In this document: positions 11,930 to 22,679 of the stretch, one piece after another
Layout of the letters: the number at the start of each line of letters is the position of its first letter
Position numbering within the stretch: the first letter of the stretch is position 1
DNA from: Sabellastarte sp. h YS-2021
Taxonomy: Eukaryota; Annelida; Polychaeta; Sabellida; Sabellidae
DNA: 64,000 nucleotides
NCBI GenBank assembly: GCA_964017235.1
Contig: OZ024935.1
Coordinates: 88,689,052-88,753,051 of the forward strand
Direction of reading: 5' to 3'
Notes under the pieces: generated by a model
Told to the model about the DNA's origin: nothing
Database searches by the model: none
Seen by the model: the letters and a program-made list of their open reading frames with translations, nothing else
Made by a program: the position numbers and the translations under genes

Positions 11930-12118
11930 GACCTTCATAAAGGTCAAGGGTCAAATTTAAGCATGCAGAAAAATTTTCCCACGCCTAAGGTATATAACTG
12001 CCAAATATGGTTTGAAACCTTCTAATAATAAGGGAGATATTCAAGGGAGACCATAATGCGGCGGCGAGGAAACTGAGGCGAAAACAAATAGGCGCCCTTT
12101 CAGGGACGATTAATTAAG
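11930..12118 (+). repeat. 3' tail module with terminal hairpin
   Basis: Begins 'GATCATGTGACCTTCATAAA' and includes 'GAAAAATTTTCCCACGCCTA'. It ends in a CG-rich stretch ('ATGCGGCGGCGAGG') and 'GAAAACAAATAGGCGCCCTT', followed by a weak stem-loop and AATTAA. The same order of motifs closes the elements at 14430-14640, 24060-24297 and (without the last part) 32180-32350. Confidence 0.7.
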
Positions 12119-12515
12119 AAAGATCCAGGCCTGATTCTTGCACAAGGATATATACCTTTGGCCTAGTACATATATGCAAGAAAAGAGAGAAATCCTTTCA
12201 ATAGTCAATGAGAAAATTGTGCCCTGTATATTACTGGGAATACGCAGTGTTTGTCAATTTTGGGATGATGTGAATTTCAAGCACACAATTTTACTGAATC
12301 CAACAGCTGGCATGAGGCAAAAACTATTTAATTGGATTTTGTTGGCATAAAGTGGTGCCACCAGAAAAAGAGGAAATGAGGTACAAACTCGAAGCAGATT
12401 TTGTACATAATTGAGGTTCTGAAACAGCTGCAGCCATATAAAAAATCTTTACTTTTTCAAGTTATTTTTCCTCAACAAAATCTCGGATAATATAGGCTAA
12501 TATCTACTTGACAAT

Positions 12516-12552
12516 TACAACTAGAGGATCGCTAGTGAAGCAAAACAATTTT
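12516..12552 (+). repeat. 5' terminus of a hairpin-tailed element
   Basis: 'AACTAGAGGATCGCT' is followed by 'GAAGCAAAACAA'. The same AACTAGAGGATCGCT opens the element at 30449, where it is followed by GCAAAACCAAAGCGTCCCG. Here the terminal-inverted-repeat segment starting at 12553 interrupts the sequence. Confidence 0.55.
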
Positions 12553-12875
12553 TTATTTCATAAAAATGTAAATATACTCTACCATATGAAAACACTTGGT
12601 TAAGTGTGGCTTGGCGTTCGGTGACCGCTACATACACCATACATAGAATTTAAAATATGAGGGGAGACCCTCTTTAAACCTATTACTTGCTACCTTTGAC
12701 CCCTGGTGACCTAATTCACTCTGCCATGCGCAGTAATACAGAAATAGTTCATTCTTTTTCTGAATAAACATAAATGCTGGAAAAAGGTCTTTAAAAGCGG
12801 GGCAGGTGGGAGGGTGATTTGCTGTTTTCATATGGTAAGTATATACATTTTTATTCATAAAAATGTATTTTACAT
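12553..12875 (+). mobile_element. terminal-inverted-repeat segment A, left copy
   Basis: A ~230-bp core (12595-12822) lies between inverted copies of CCATATGAAAACA (12582-12594 and 12823-12835). The inverted ends extend outwards through 'AAAAATGTAAATATACTCTA' on the left and 'GTAAGTATATACATTTTTAT' on the right. The core contains 'GTGGCTTGGCGTTCGGTGAC' and 'AGGGGAGACCCTCTTTAAAC', and has no coding potential. The core is repeated in the same orientation at 20361-20592. It looks like a MITE, or an invertible part of the inverted repeat that flanks the retroelement to its right. Confidence 0.8.
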
Positions 12876-13020
12876 TTAAAAATATGAAATTTTATTTCAT
12901 AAAAATGTAAATATACTCTACCATATGAAAACACTTGGGTTGAATGCCCACATGGAAGGATGGTGGGAAAAAGACAGACTGAGGAAAACCACCCTAAGGT
13001 TAAATTGCTAAAAGAGGATA
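12823..13020 (+). repeat. left arm of a 198-bp inverted repeat
   Basis: Reverse complement of 20163-20360, with no mismatch seen over the stretches I compared. It includes 'CACTTGGGTTGAATGCCC', 'AAGACAGACTGAGGAAAACC' and ends 'GCTAAAAGAGGATA'. Together the arms enclose the tyrosine-recombinase relic, as inverted terminal repeats do in DIRS-1-like elements. Confidence 0.88.
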
Positions 13021-13109
13021 AGAGGTGATTTTAATAAAATCTTCATATTTACATAGCTAGAAATCATGAGAGCCATTACATACATCTATTTAACACAGTT
13101 CCTTGATCT

Positions 13110-14640
13110 GACACCTTTTGTTGAACATAACACACAGTAATCCTTCCATTCTTGGCCCTTTCTCAATGCCAGGTCTCACTGATATTAAGTGCAACTAGAA
13201 GAATGTTTTTGCTGACAAAAACGAAGCGGCACTGATGAAAAAGAAGTCACCCATAAAAGATGTCAACATATGCATCATAAGCAATAGAAACTGTGAACTT
13301 TATTGCATTGTGTATGTTACTTGTCCCTATTTTCATCTTTAATAAGTGTGCACAATTAAAGTGAGGTCAGCTGAACAATACAATAGCTGGGGATTAAAAA
13401 CCACATAATTTCACTGCAAGGTGGCCATAACTTCATTCATATTGGGACTTTAACGTGACCATAAAATAATAATGTCCCCTTTCTCATCCTTTATAAGTGC
13501 ATAAAGTTTAGCTCAGGTCAGTTGAACAATAAGATAGCTGGAGGCTGAAACTTCCTTTTTCACTATAAGGTGACCATAACTTCATTCATATTGTGACTTT
13601 AAGGTGACCATAATATGAGAATGTCCCTTCAATATCAATATATGTTAGATATGGAAAAAGAAAAGAGCCAGGCGGCTTTATTCAAATGTTATGACTTTAG
13701 GGGGGCCAAAATTATATTAACAGTTTAAGGTCACCTTAAAGTCAGGATAACCCTTTGGTTTGCCATCTTTTATAGGTGTGCAAAGTTTAACTGAGGTCAT
13801 TCGAACAATAAGATACTTGGAGGCTGAAAACCCCCTTAATTCACTTTAAGGTGGTTACAACTCCATTCATACTGAGAGTTTAAGGTGACCATAAGTATTA
13901 TTTTATCTACTTTAATACCAGTGATAATTTCAATATAAAAACATGGAAAAAGAAAGGAGCTACAGGATTTTATTCCAATTTGATGACTTTAAGCAGGCCA
14001 TATGTCCATTAACATTTTGAGTTTAAGGTCACCATAAAGTCAGGATATTCCTTTGGCAAATCTTAATATATGTGCCAAGTTTGGTTGAAAAAAGTGAAAA
14101 ACTAAGTGAACTGGAGGGCTAAAACCTTCTTTTTTGACATTAAGGTGACCTTAAGATCACAGATACAGGGCTAAAATTTCGGCATGTGAAAGATTATCAA
14201 AACGTAGCCGAAATCCTAACCGTTTTTGAGATACAGACCAAGTACCCATTTTAAAAAAATTTACGAAAATAAAACGCCTCCCATTCAGGCATCTATGGTC
14301 CGATTGATGAGAAAATCCTTTCCGACCTTGGAAATTTGGTCTAGAATGTACCTGATAAATTTTATAGCACGGGTGTGTGTGTTTTTTTCCGAAACGCGAT
14401 GACGGGGTGTTTTGGACTTATGCTTAAGGTTACCTTAAGTAAAGCTTAAGGTCTGCACAAAGTATCCCAAAAATTTTTCCCGCCTCTATAGTTTTAAAGA
14501 AAGATAAGAAGGAAAGAAAAATTTTAAAAGCTAAGAAGTTATTCAAGGGAGACCATAATCCTGCAGCGGCAGCGGCGGTGACCAGTCGAACTTCGGTGAA
14601 AACAAATAAGCGTCCCTGACGGGCCGCTTAATTAAGGCGT
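13110..14640 (+). mobile_element. repeat element with 'TTAAGGTGACCATAA' core and hairpin tail
   Basis: About six degenerate units of ~200-250 bp, each with 'TTTAAGGTGACCATAA', 'TTATAAGTGCATAAAGTTTA', 'AGGTCAGTTGAACAATA' and 'GATAGCTGGAGGCTGAAA'. They are followed by a unique section (14200-14440, with 'CCATTCAGGCATCTATGG') and by the tail (14440-14640) ending in hairpin AGCGTCCC-TGAC-GGGCCGCT. The same element lies in reverse at 27084-28560. It sits inside the inverted-repeat pair, so it is probably nested. Confidence 0.82.
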
Positions 14641-15728
14641 CTTCTAAATTTAAAACAAAAGGGGACCCAGTGTTGGTGATCAGCTTGGTTTACAAAGTGA
14701 GGCATTCAATTAGGTAATTAACCCCCCCCCCCCCCCCTGTACACAATAAAATGACAATATCCACTGAATTTGTTAGGTAGTGTATTGAAAGGTAGTGTCT
14801 TTAATTGATGGACATTGTGTTAGAAAATCAACAAAAACAGTTCAAATGCATTGTTCTAGTTTACAGGCTAGAAAAGAAAAAGCCTTCAAAATAAAGTCTG
14901 GCACTTGGCCTTTGATCAAAACAATGGTGTGACAGGCCTTAAAACATTCATAATCCATTAATTTACTAAAAAGATTGTCTGTTTGGCTGATAAATTTATT
15001 GTCAGTACATGTACAAAAACGGACTGAGATGTTGCACTGTTTTATTTAATAGGGGTTGTGGCAAAGGATTTTAGGCATTCATTTACAAAATCAAGTCATT
15101 TAGTGAAATTATAAGGTGTCAAAATATTTAAAAAATAACAACAAGTAAAACTTATAAATCTTGCAAATTTTCGGGACAACTACATGCACCTTTGATTCTC
15201 CTGCAATTTCAATTTTAGAAATCTCCAAAAACTTACGTTTTTTTTGTTTCTACAGTCTTCATGAAATCTTGTTATATAAAGCACATATTGATATCTTTTA
15301 GTGCACTAATATTACAGATTATTTATTAAAAACAGAATAACAGGTATTTGTATTTTTTATTCCATTGTTATGTAGATATAAGCAATATTAACAAAGTCAC
15401 TCTATTATCGGCCATTGGTGTTACTGCTAATGCATGTGGAGCTCACTCTCAGCTATCCGAACCTCCCGATTATCCGAACTTCAGAGATGTCTCCCAAGAG
15501 GTTTGGATAATCGAGAGTCTACTGTAGTTCATTCTTTTTGTGGCGGTTGAACTACCAACAGGCGTTTTTGCTATCTCATTAAGACCTGCATTTACACGTC
15601 TTTGATGCTCTGTAAGTAGTTATTTCCTGTTTTATTCACTCTTCCTCCATTTTATTTACCTTTTACTTCGAATTTCTGGTGAATTTATTGTGTACTTTGG
15701 GCATATTTTTACGTATTTTTCCAAAATT
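14641..15728. other. unassigned AT-rich stretch with a C16 run
   Basis: No gene was recognised. A 16-C homopolymer is at 14722-14737. At 15445-15525 the motif 'TTATCCGAAC' occurs with an inverted partner 'GTTTGGATAATCGAGAG', which is reminiscent of a pogo/Tigger-type end. No second terminus was found. Confidence 0.4.
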
Positions 15729-16275
15729 TGTATTATCGCTCATCTGGTCACGTGGTGTTAGAATGTCAGATTTCCTATGGATATATTCATTTCCTCAGTA
15801 AATTAATTCGTTTTATGTACTTCTACAGGCATTATAATTTTAATTTACGGTTTTCCTTCATTCTTTCAATGAAATTCTTCGTTTTTCCATGTATTTTGAC
15901 CGTATTGTCACCTTGACTGTGCATTGTTTTTCACGTAGTTACCAATTTGGTATCATCGTTCATCGGGTCACATGGTGTCAGAATGTTGGATTTCCTTTGG
16001 AAATATTCATTTCCGCGGTGAATTAATTCATTTATGCACTTCTACAGGCATTATAATTCCCCATTTACGGTTTCCTTCATTCTTTTTATGAAATTCTTCG
16101 TTTCACCGCGTATATTGACCCTATTTTTTGAGCTTTTTACGAATCATTCACCAGGTCAGAAAATATTCATTTTCATGGTGATTACAGCATTTCCAGGTTT
16201 GTTTATGCATTCCTTCTACATAATTCTTTCAATATTATCATGTCAGAGCATAATGTGTAATATATTTCATTGTTA
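15729..16275 (+). repeat. ~220-bp direct repeat, about 2.5 copies
   Basis: 'GTATTATCGCTCATCTGGTC' at 15729 recurs as 'GTATCATCGTTCATCGGGTC' near 15950. In each copy it is followed by 'AGATTTCCTATGGAAATATT'-like sequence, 'CTTCTACAGGCATTATAATT' and 'TTCCTTCATTCTTT'. A third, shorter copy starts near 16140. The array ends just before the first coding relics of the retroelement and may be its leader. Confidence 0.75.
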
Positions 16276-16299
16276 ACGCATATTTTATAGCGTAACGTT

Positions 16300-19200
16300 A
16301 CGGTATTTACTACCTACCATTCACGGTTCTTTACTTGTACAGGCCCTTTCATTTGACATTTCTGGAATACGGATCCTGGTTTCAGTGTTTTGGGGTTCAA
16401 TTTTGAGCCCAGGGTCTCCATTTTTAGCCTTTCCCCACCTTCAATTCTGGAGGATGGGGGTTTACGGCTTCTGGGGAGGACTTTTTCTTCCACCTTTTGG
16501 AGATCCATCTCACTGTTACTGGTTTCCTACATTCCAATTTTATGTCATTTTGGTCATTTGGTTTCTCAGTCCATTTTTAGTCCTTTGGCCTCTTTTGTGC
16601 CTAAGGCTCAGCCTAATCAGGCTGCTTTTTGGTGCTGGGATTACCTTATCAAGACCATTTTTCTAAGGGTCCCTTTAGAAGAGTTTATCAGTTGAATTCA
16701 ACTGATTTTGCTACTGCCTAATAGCTCCATTCATTTTCTAAATCTAGAAAAATTTTGTTTGGGGCTTGGTGAAAATCTTGTTACTCAACAGCTTTTTATT
16801 GCATTTTCACCATTTCTTAGATCTGACTACCAATGGGCACTTCCCCCTTTTGGGTATGTTGGGGTCCCTCTGTCTATAGTTAATCTTTAGGCAGACTTCA
16901 GGGACCCTATTCCAACATTTTTGGTGCCACCTGTTGGACTTTATGGACGTCAATCTTCTCCAGAAGATTTTCAAGGCTTCCTGTCCAACAGAATTAGGGA
17001 ATTAATTTGACTGCTCTTTCCTTTTGATCAGTCTTATTTTTCTCTAAGTCAACCACTAGTCCCAGGCTTAGAAGTTCCTTTGTGAGGCCAGATATTTATT
17101 ATCTGTCACTCATTCATTTTGGGATCTTCTCATTCTAAGTTTTATTGGTTGGGTAATTACCTAATTTTCCTTCTAAAACTTAGTTTCGCCAGGTACAAAC
17201 CCTCTACAGGGGGTTTCTTGGGTTGACTTCCTCAGGTTTCCGGATCTGGGATCTAGCCTGGTGGGGTTCTTAAGACCTTCTCTTCCCTACGCAGAGGTCC
17301 TCTGCTATTAGGGGAGATCTGAGATGGACCTTAGGGTCCTTAGTACTGGGGGATTCTTTCCTTCGGTCCTGTTTTGTGATCACTTATTCAAGTTGATTCA
17401 CCAGACAGCATTTCTCAGTGGTCTTTTTCATCCACCATGCTTTGGACATCATTCCAATGGATCTTCCAGCTCCATTTCAGCTGGTTGATCTGTGGGCTTT
17501 TCCAGCCATCAGTTCTCTTTGCACTTTGTTTTGAGAGATTTCTTTATCCATTTCCCTCACTTGTGCCAAGTCACTTTGGAGGGTAAATTGGGCCCTTTTT
17601 GGTCTTATGCTGTTTTTGTGGGTCTCTCTGTAGAGATTTCTTTTCCACTTTTAACAGTACAAGCAGGAGCGTTTCTTTATGCCCTTACTAAAGGTGCTTC
17701 TTTTAAGCTTCCTGCTTTAGCCCCTTGAGGCAGACCAATAAAGGCTTTTCTCCTCCCAACTAGGGAGTCTTCTCTCTAACTTGGTGCTTAAGGGATGTGG
17801 TTCCTTTCCAGGTTCCAACATTCTGATGGTGGAATGCCTTCCACAGGTGGAGGCTCAGCCTCAACCTCTATTTTGGTGTCCTTTAGGAGATAAGAGTATT
17901 TTGGTTTTATTCAAACTGGCTCTTACTTCCAGATCCCTCCACTTGCCAGTGGGAGGTCAACTGATTTCTTCCATTTCATTTGAAATGTTTGGGTGCAGCC
18001 TTTCTTTTTCCAGCAATCTGAGCTTGGTTCATCTTCCTTCTATGAAGGTTCATTCAAGATGGTACTATCCTGGGAACTATGTCTTTGCATACCTCCCTTT
18101 AATTCCCTAGTTTTTACATCTATTTTCATGGATGTTTCACTTCAGGGTTTGGGAGTTATTTGTGCTCTGTGGACCACCTTAGGTCTATCTTTGATGTGGC
18201 AGTCCAATCTGTTCATCAGTTCTAGAGCTCATAGCTGTCCTTTTTGCTCAGACATTTGTTCCTTTATTATCCTTTCATCAAAGGATCATCCTTTCAGCCT
18301 CAGACAACACAGATGTCCTGTTCTTAAGACATTAAATTTTGTTCTTTTCTTGTCCTTTCTTCAAAGGACACTTCAGATTGTCTTAGGCAACATTGTTGTC
18401 TGTGCTTTCTTTTTTATATCAAGAGAGCTTCCACTCTTGGGACATGTGTTTCTATTTTGGCATCTTTTTGCCATTATTTTTACAAGAACAAGTCTGTTCT
18501 TCCACCTACTCATGTTCCAGGGGCATGAATCCTTGGCAGACCATCTCTGGAGGTCTTTTCTCACCTTTCATATAAGGTGGTCTCTCAATTCTTGGATCTT
18601 CAGATGGTAGTCTCAGACTTCTCATCTCATTTAGATCTCTTTTGCCATGTCATTCAATCACAAGCTGCTCTTACATGTGCCTCCTGTGCTAGATCCTTAG
18701 GCTCTGGCAACAGATACCCTGGAGTGTTTTGGTCCGGAGTACTTGTTTTACTCCTTCCCTCTTTGTCCTCTATGGCCAGGAGGTTAATCAACTTTCAGAG
18801 CTGTATCATGCTTCTTGTAGCCTTCCTTGGTAATTGCCAGGTTTTGGCCTCAAAAGATCTCCTTTAAGAAAGCCACTGTTTCTTCCTCTTATTCTTCTAT
18901 AACAATCTCATCTAGAGTTTCGTTATTAAGTTTTATGGAGTTCCTTTCTTCAAGCTTTCTGGCTGAAGTCTCCTTTAAGAAGAATTTTCACAGGAGGGGT
19001 CTTGGAGGTTTTTTATCCTCCATAACTGTCTATGAAGCAATGTGGAACTGCTTCAAAAACTTGTGAGAAACATGGCCACTCTGCCATGCTTCAACTGTCC
19101 CATTTATTGCAGTTTGTTCCTATTAAGGAATTATTTTTCAGACAATAGGGATACAGGTCAGCTCTCTCCAGGTACTACTTGGAGTTGGGTTCTTATAGGG

Positions 19201-20150
19201 AGCTAGGAAGTCTCATTTAGAGCTTCCTTTAGTCCAGAATTAGGGTAGTCGTCACCTACCTGTTTGGTACTTAATCCTTGGTTCTGCAGGCTCTTACCAA
19301 GGCTCCTCTTGAACCCTTTTCATTTGCTGAGCCAAGTTTTTCACATTTTAGACAGTCTTTCTTACTTCCTTTAGGAAGGAGAAGGAGTAATTTTGATTCC
19401 TCTATTTAGAGGTTTTCTCTCACTCTCTAGGGATGGCCTAAGTCATCCTTAAGTCAGATCTTACTTTCCTGGCTTAAGCCAGTTATCTTCAGAAGGCTCT
19501 TCCTGCTTTGACTTTTGTCTTTGATCAGGATGACTTAGAGGACCTCTCCTTTTCTTCAGTCAGATTCTATCTATTCTGACTTTCTTAGGAGGATTTCTTC
19601 TTGGTCTTTCTTCTGAAGTCCAAGAGGGTGATATTGCTGCTCAGACAATATCTTTTTGGATAACATTTTATCCTTTATTCCCTCAATCTCTGTTCCACAT
19701 GTGAAGGCCCATGATGTTTTTGCCCAAGTTTCATTCTGATCTCCTCGGTGGTTTCCACTTCTTCACATCATGTAGGATTCCTCTTGGAATTCTTGCACTT
19801 CACTTATTTTCCTTCAGAGATGTTGTTCTGAAGACTTCTGTTTCCATTCAGCCAGTTCTCTCTCTTCTACTTAAATTCCTCAATTTAAGTCCATCTGAAG
19901 CTTTTAGTTTCAGAAAAAAGGGGGGTGGCATTTCCCTTTTAGGGAATCTGTTCTCAATCTCCATTTTCAGAACCGTGCTTATTAGTGCCTCTTGGCATGT
20001 CCTATTCTGAGCACAGTGGCCTACTTATGTCCTCTCCTTTGAGCTGACCTAATAGGGTGTAGACAGCAGTGCTGAACTTCTTGCAGTGGTTAATTCTACT
20101 CTTTTAACTCAGTAGAGTTATTGCTTCAGCACAGAGGTTTGGGGTTCAAT
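16300..20150 (+). pseudogene. decayed DIRS-like retroelement (RT/RNase H/tyrosine recombinase)
   Basis: A relic of a retroelement that integrates with a tyrosine recombinase. All landmarks lie on the plus strand in the right order. 'FMDVSLQGLGVICALW' (about 18125-18172) matches the RNase H TDxSxxGWGA box. 'LLMFQGHESLADHL' (about 18506-18550) matches the HIPGxxNxxADxLSR motif that follows it. 'HLDLFCHVIQSQ' (about 18630-18665) matches the VDLFA segment. 'VKAHDVFAQV' (about 19700-19730) matches the recombinase KAHDIRA box, with its catalytic arginine changed. The frames are broken every 60-200 codons. Base composition is T-rich and unlike the neighbouring repeats. It is much older than the DIRS-like copy at 55.6 kb and belongs to a different lineage. 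Confidence 0.62.
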
Positions 20151-20162
20151 TGCACCAGGAAG

Positions 20163-20360
20163 TATCCTCTTTTAGCAATTTAACCTTAGGGTGGTTTTCC
20201 TCAGTCTGTCTTTTTCCCACCATCCTTCCATGTGGGCATTCAACCCAAGTGTTTTCATATGGTAGAGTATATTTACATTTTTATGAAATAAAATTTCATA
20301 TTTTTAAATGTAAAATACATTTTTATGAATAAAAATGTATATACTTACCATATGAAAACA
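20163..20360 (-). repeat. right arm of the 198-bp inverted repeat
   Basis: Reverse complement of 12823-13020, reading 'TATCCTCTTTTAGCAATTTA' inwards to 'ACTTACCATATGAAAACA'. The near-identity of the arms contrasts with the heavy decay of the coding region they enclose. Confidence 0.88.
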
Positions 20361-20630
20361 CTTGGGTAAGCGTGGCTTGGCGTTCGGTGACCGCCACATA
20401 CACCATACATAGAATTTAAAATATGAGGGGAGACCCTCTTTAAACCTATATACTTGCTACCTAAATTGACCCCTGGTGACCTAATTCACTCTGCCATGTG
20501 CAGTAATACAGAAATAGTTCATTCTTTTTGTGAATAAACATAAATGCTGGAAAAAGGTCTTTAAAAGCGGGGCAGGCGGGAGGGTGATTTGCTGTTTTCA
20601 TATGGTAAGTATATACATTTTTATGCATGG
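20318..20630 (+). mobile_element. terminal-inverted-repeat segment A, right copy
   Basis: The core 20361-20592 matches 12595-12822 in the same direction, with a few substitutions and a 4-bp length difference. It is bounded by CCATATGAAAACA and TGTTTTCATATGG. Because the adjoining 198-bp arms are inverted while this core is direct, one of the two cores is flipped relative to a symmetric inverted repeat. Confidence 0.8.
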
Positions 20631-21151
20631 CAAAAATAAAGCGTCCCAAAAGAAAGACGGTGTTGGCTGCTTATAATAGAAAGAAGATCTTGCCCAGATA
20701 CCCTGTCAATCTAAAATTATACCGAAAAAAAATTTGAAAATTTAAAATGGTTTTTAGTTAGTTCTATGTAGCAAAGTTACTAAAAGTAGAGCACTAGTTA
20801 TATAGGAGAAATTAGTAATTGTGAATTTTATGCAAGAATGTTTGAAAAGAAATATATTTGATGACAGTTGAATTTGAACATTCTATTATTGGGCACAAAA
20901 TGACCTACTTTGTATTTCACAACAATGGCATTGATCTCATTGTCATTCAACAGAAAGTTAATGGAGATTTTTTATACACACTATGTGCTGTAGTTAGTTA
21001 TATGTAGCAAAGTTACTAACAGTAGAGCACTAGTTATATAGAAATTAGTAATTGTGAATTTTTGCAGGAATGTTTGAAAATAAATATATTTGATGACATT
21101 TGAATTTGAATATTTTAATGCTATTTCGACTTCAATTGTGGTTACTCTCTG

Positions 21152-22008
21152 CAGGGTTGGGGTGAAGTACATTGAAATGTACTTAAGTACAGGTACAAGT
21201 ACTTTGTTAATTTTCAAGTACAAGTACAAATACAAGTCCTTTTTTCATTAAAGTACTTAAGTACAAGTACAAGTACTTTTCAAAGTACCTAAGTACAAGT
21301 ACTTTTCATCCGTGAATGACAAAGTTAATTTTAAAAAAACACACCACCAAGTTTATTCAAACATTTATACAAAATTTACAATTATACATTAATTGATTGT
21401 TATCCACTTATTGCTATTTTTATAACATTAAAAGGCCCACTATTATTGTTTATTCTATTTTAGTGACTACCGATATTACCTGGGTAGATATTATTAACTG
21501 AGATCTGGCAAGTTCAAAGCAGACAGTTATAAGAGGATTAAAGAAGGGGAGTAATATGCAATCTTGGAACAATTGTCCCTCTTTTTAAGATGTGATTGGC
21601 TTGTTGAATTGGAACTTAAATAATTTGATTCATTATTATTATCCATTATACTAAACTTTTTTTAAAGAAATACTATTATCAAAATTAATCAGATATATCA
21701 GTGAAACTTTTATGAAAATTTAATCTAAATGAATGTTTATCACTAAAGATATGGAGAAAGCTCAATTCAGTTGTAATGAGTATATAATACACAAACTTTT
21801 GAAAAATTAGTAAAAATTTACTTAAACTAAAAGTACTTAAAAAGGACTTAAATGTACTTGTAAGTACATCAAATTTAAAATGTACTTAAGTACAATTCAA
21901 GTACATGTACTTGGAATTTAAAAATGTACTTAAGTACATTTTAGTACTTTGAAAAATGTACTTAAGTACAAATGTACTTAAGTACAAAGTACTTTGACCC
22001 CAACACTG
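21152..22008. mobile_element. non-autonomous hAT element with perfect 8-bp target duplication
   Basis: The ends are CAGGGTTGGGGTGAAGTAC (left) and GTACTTTGACCCCAACACTG (right), hAT-style terminal inverted repeats beginning CAG. ACTCTCTG is duplicated at 21144-21151 and 22009-22016. The subterminal zones (to about 21310 and from about 21825) are packed with the self-complementary motif AAGTACTTAAGTAC. The middle is AT-rich filler with no transposase. Confidence 0.95.
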
Positions 22009-22437
22009 ACTCTCTGTGCCATAAAAAGACCATAAACAGTAAAAAGTATTATTTGCCATTAAACATAAGTCCAGAACAGTGTCAGGTCCATGGAGAAGAA
22101 ATAGGCTTCAAGCTTCCTTCTAAAAGACAAAAGCATTGTGGCAAAAGGAATAAAGATAAGACATGTGCTTTCTATTGACTGAGAAACCAATGTTATGTGT
22201 CCCAAAATTTGCAAAATACTTCTACCTTGCATTGTTAATGAAATAGGAGTACTTTTGTTTTGTCAAATTTTACAAAAGAACGTTAAACATGGCACTTTAT
22301 TTTGTCAAGAGGAGAAATTTCTAAAATCTGGACAGAGTATGCCAAGATGCCAATGTAGGGAAAATTGGGCAGAGTATCTTGATTGGATACCCTGCTGGTC
22401 GAGCACTTGTAATAATACTAAATGACTTTCATAATGT

Positions 22438-22480
22438 CTAATCTCTCCCATAAAACAGACTCTAAGGCGCAATGACAAAA
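22438..22480 (-). repeat. 3' tail scrap of a CR1/L2-like LINE
   Basis: 'CTAATCTCTCCCATAAAACA' is followed by GACTCTAAGGCGCAATGACA. It matches the conserved 3' end of the LINE at 37999 ('CTTAATCTCTG…GACTCTAAGGCGCAAC'). Only the 3' hairpin region survives. Confidence 0.65.
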
Positions 22481-22679
22481 AATATTCTTCAAAATCCATT
22501 CCCAGAGCCAGACCAAGATTAAAGCAAAATGAAAGTTGTTCACTTTTTCCTGAAAATTTGAACATGAAATGCTTTTTTCGATAAAGGAAGAATTGTAATA
22601 ATTTGCCAGAATGTCTTGGTAAGATACTCTGCAAGCAAAACTTCAAAAATTTAAAATGGCCACCAATGTTAGCAAGATG

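Noticed and set aside
16385..18867. A cluster of plus-strand frames with hydrophobic stretches that could look like membrane-protein genes
   Set aside because: The hydrophobicity comes from T-rich codons. The recognisable RNase H and recombinase traces show that it is a decayed retroelement.
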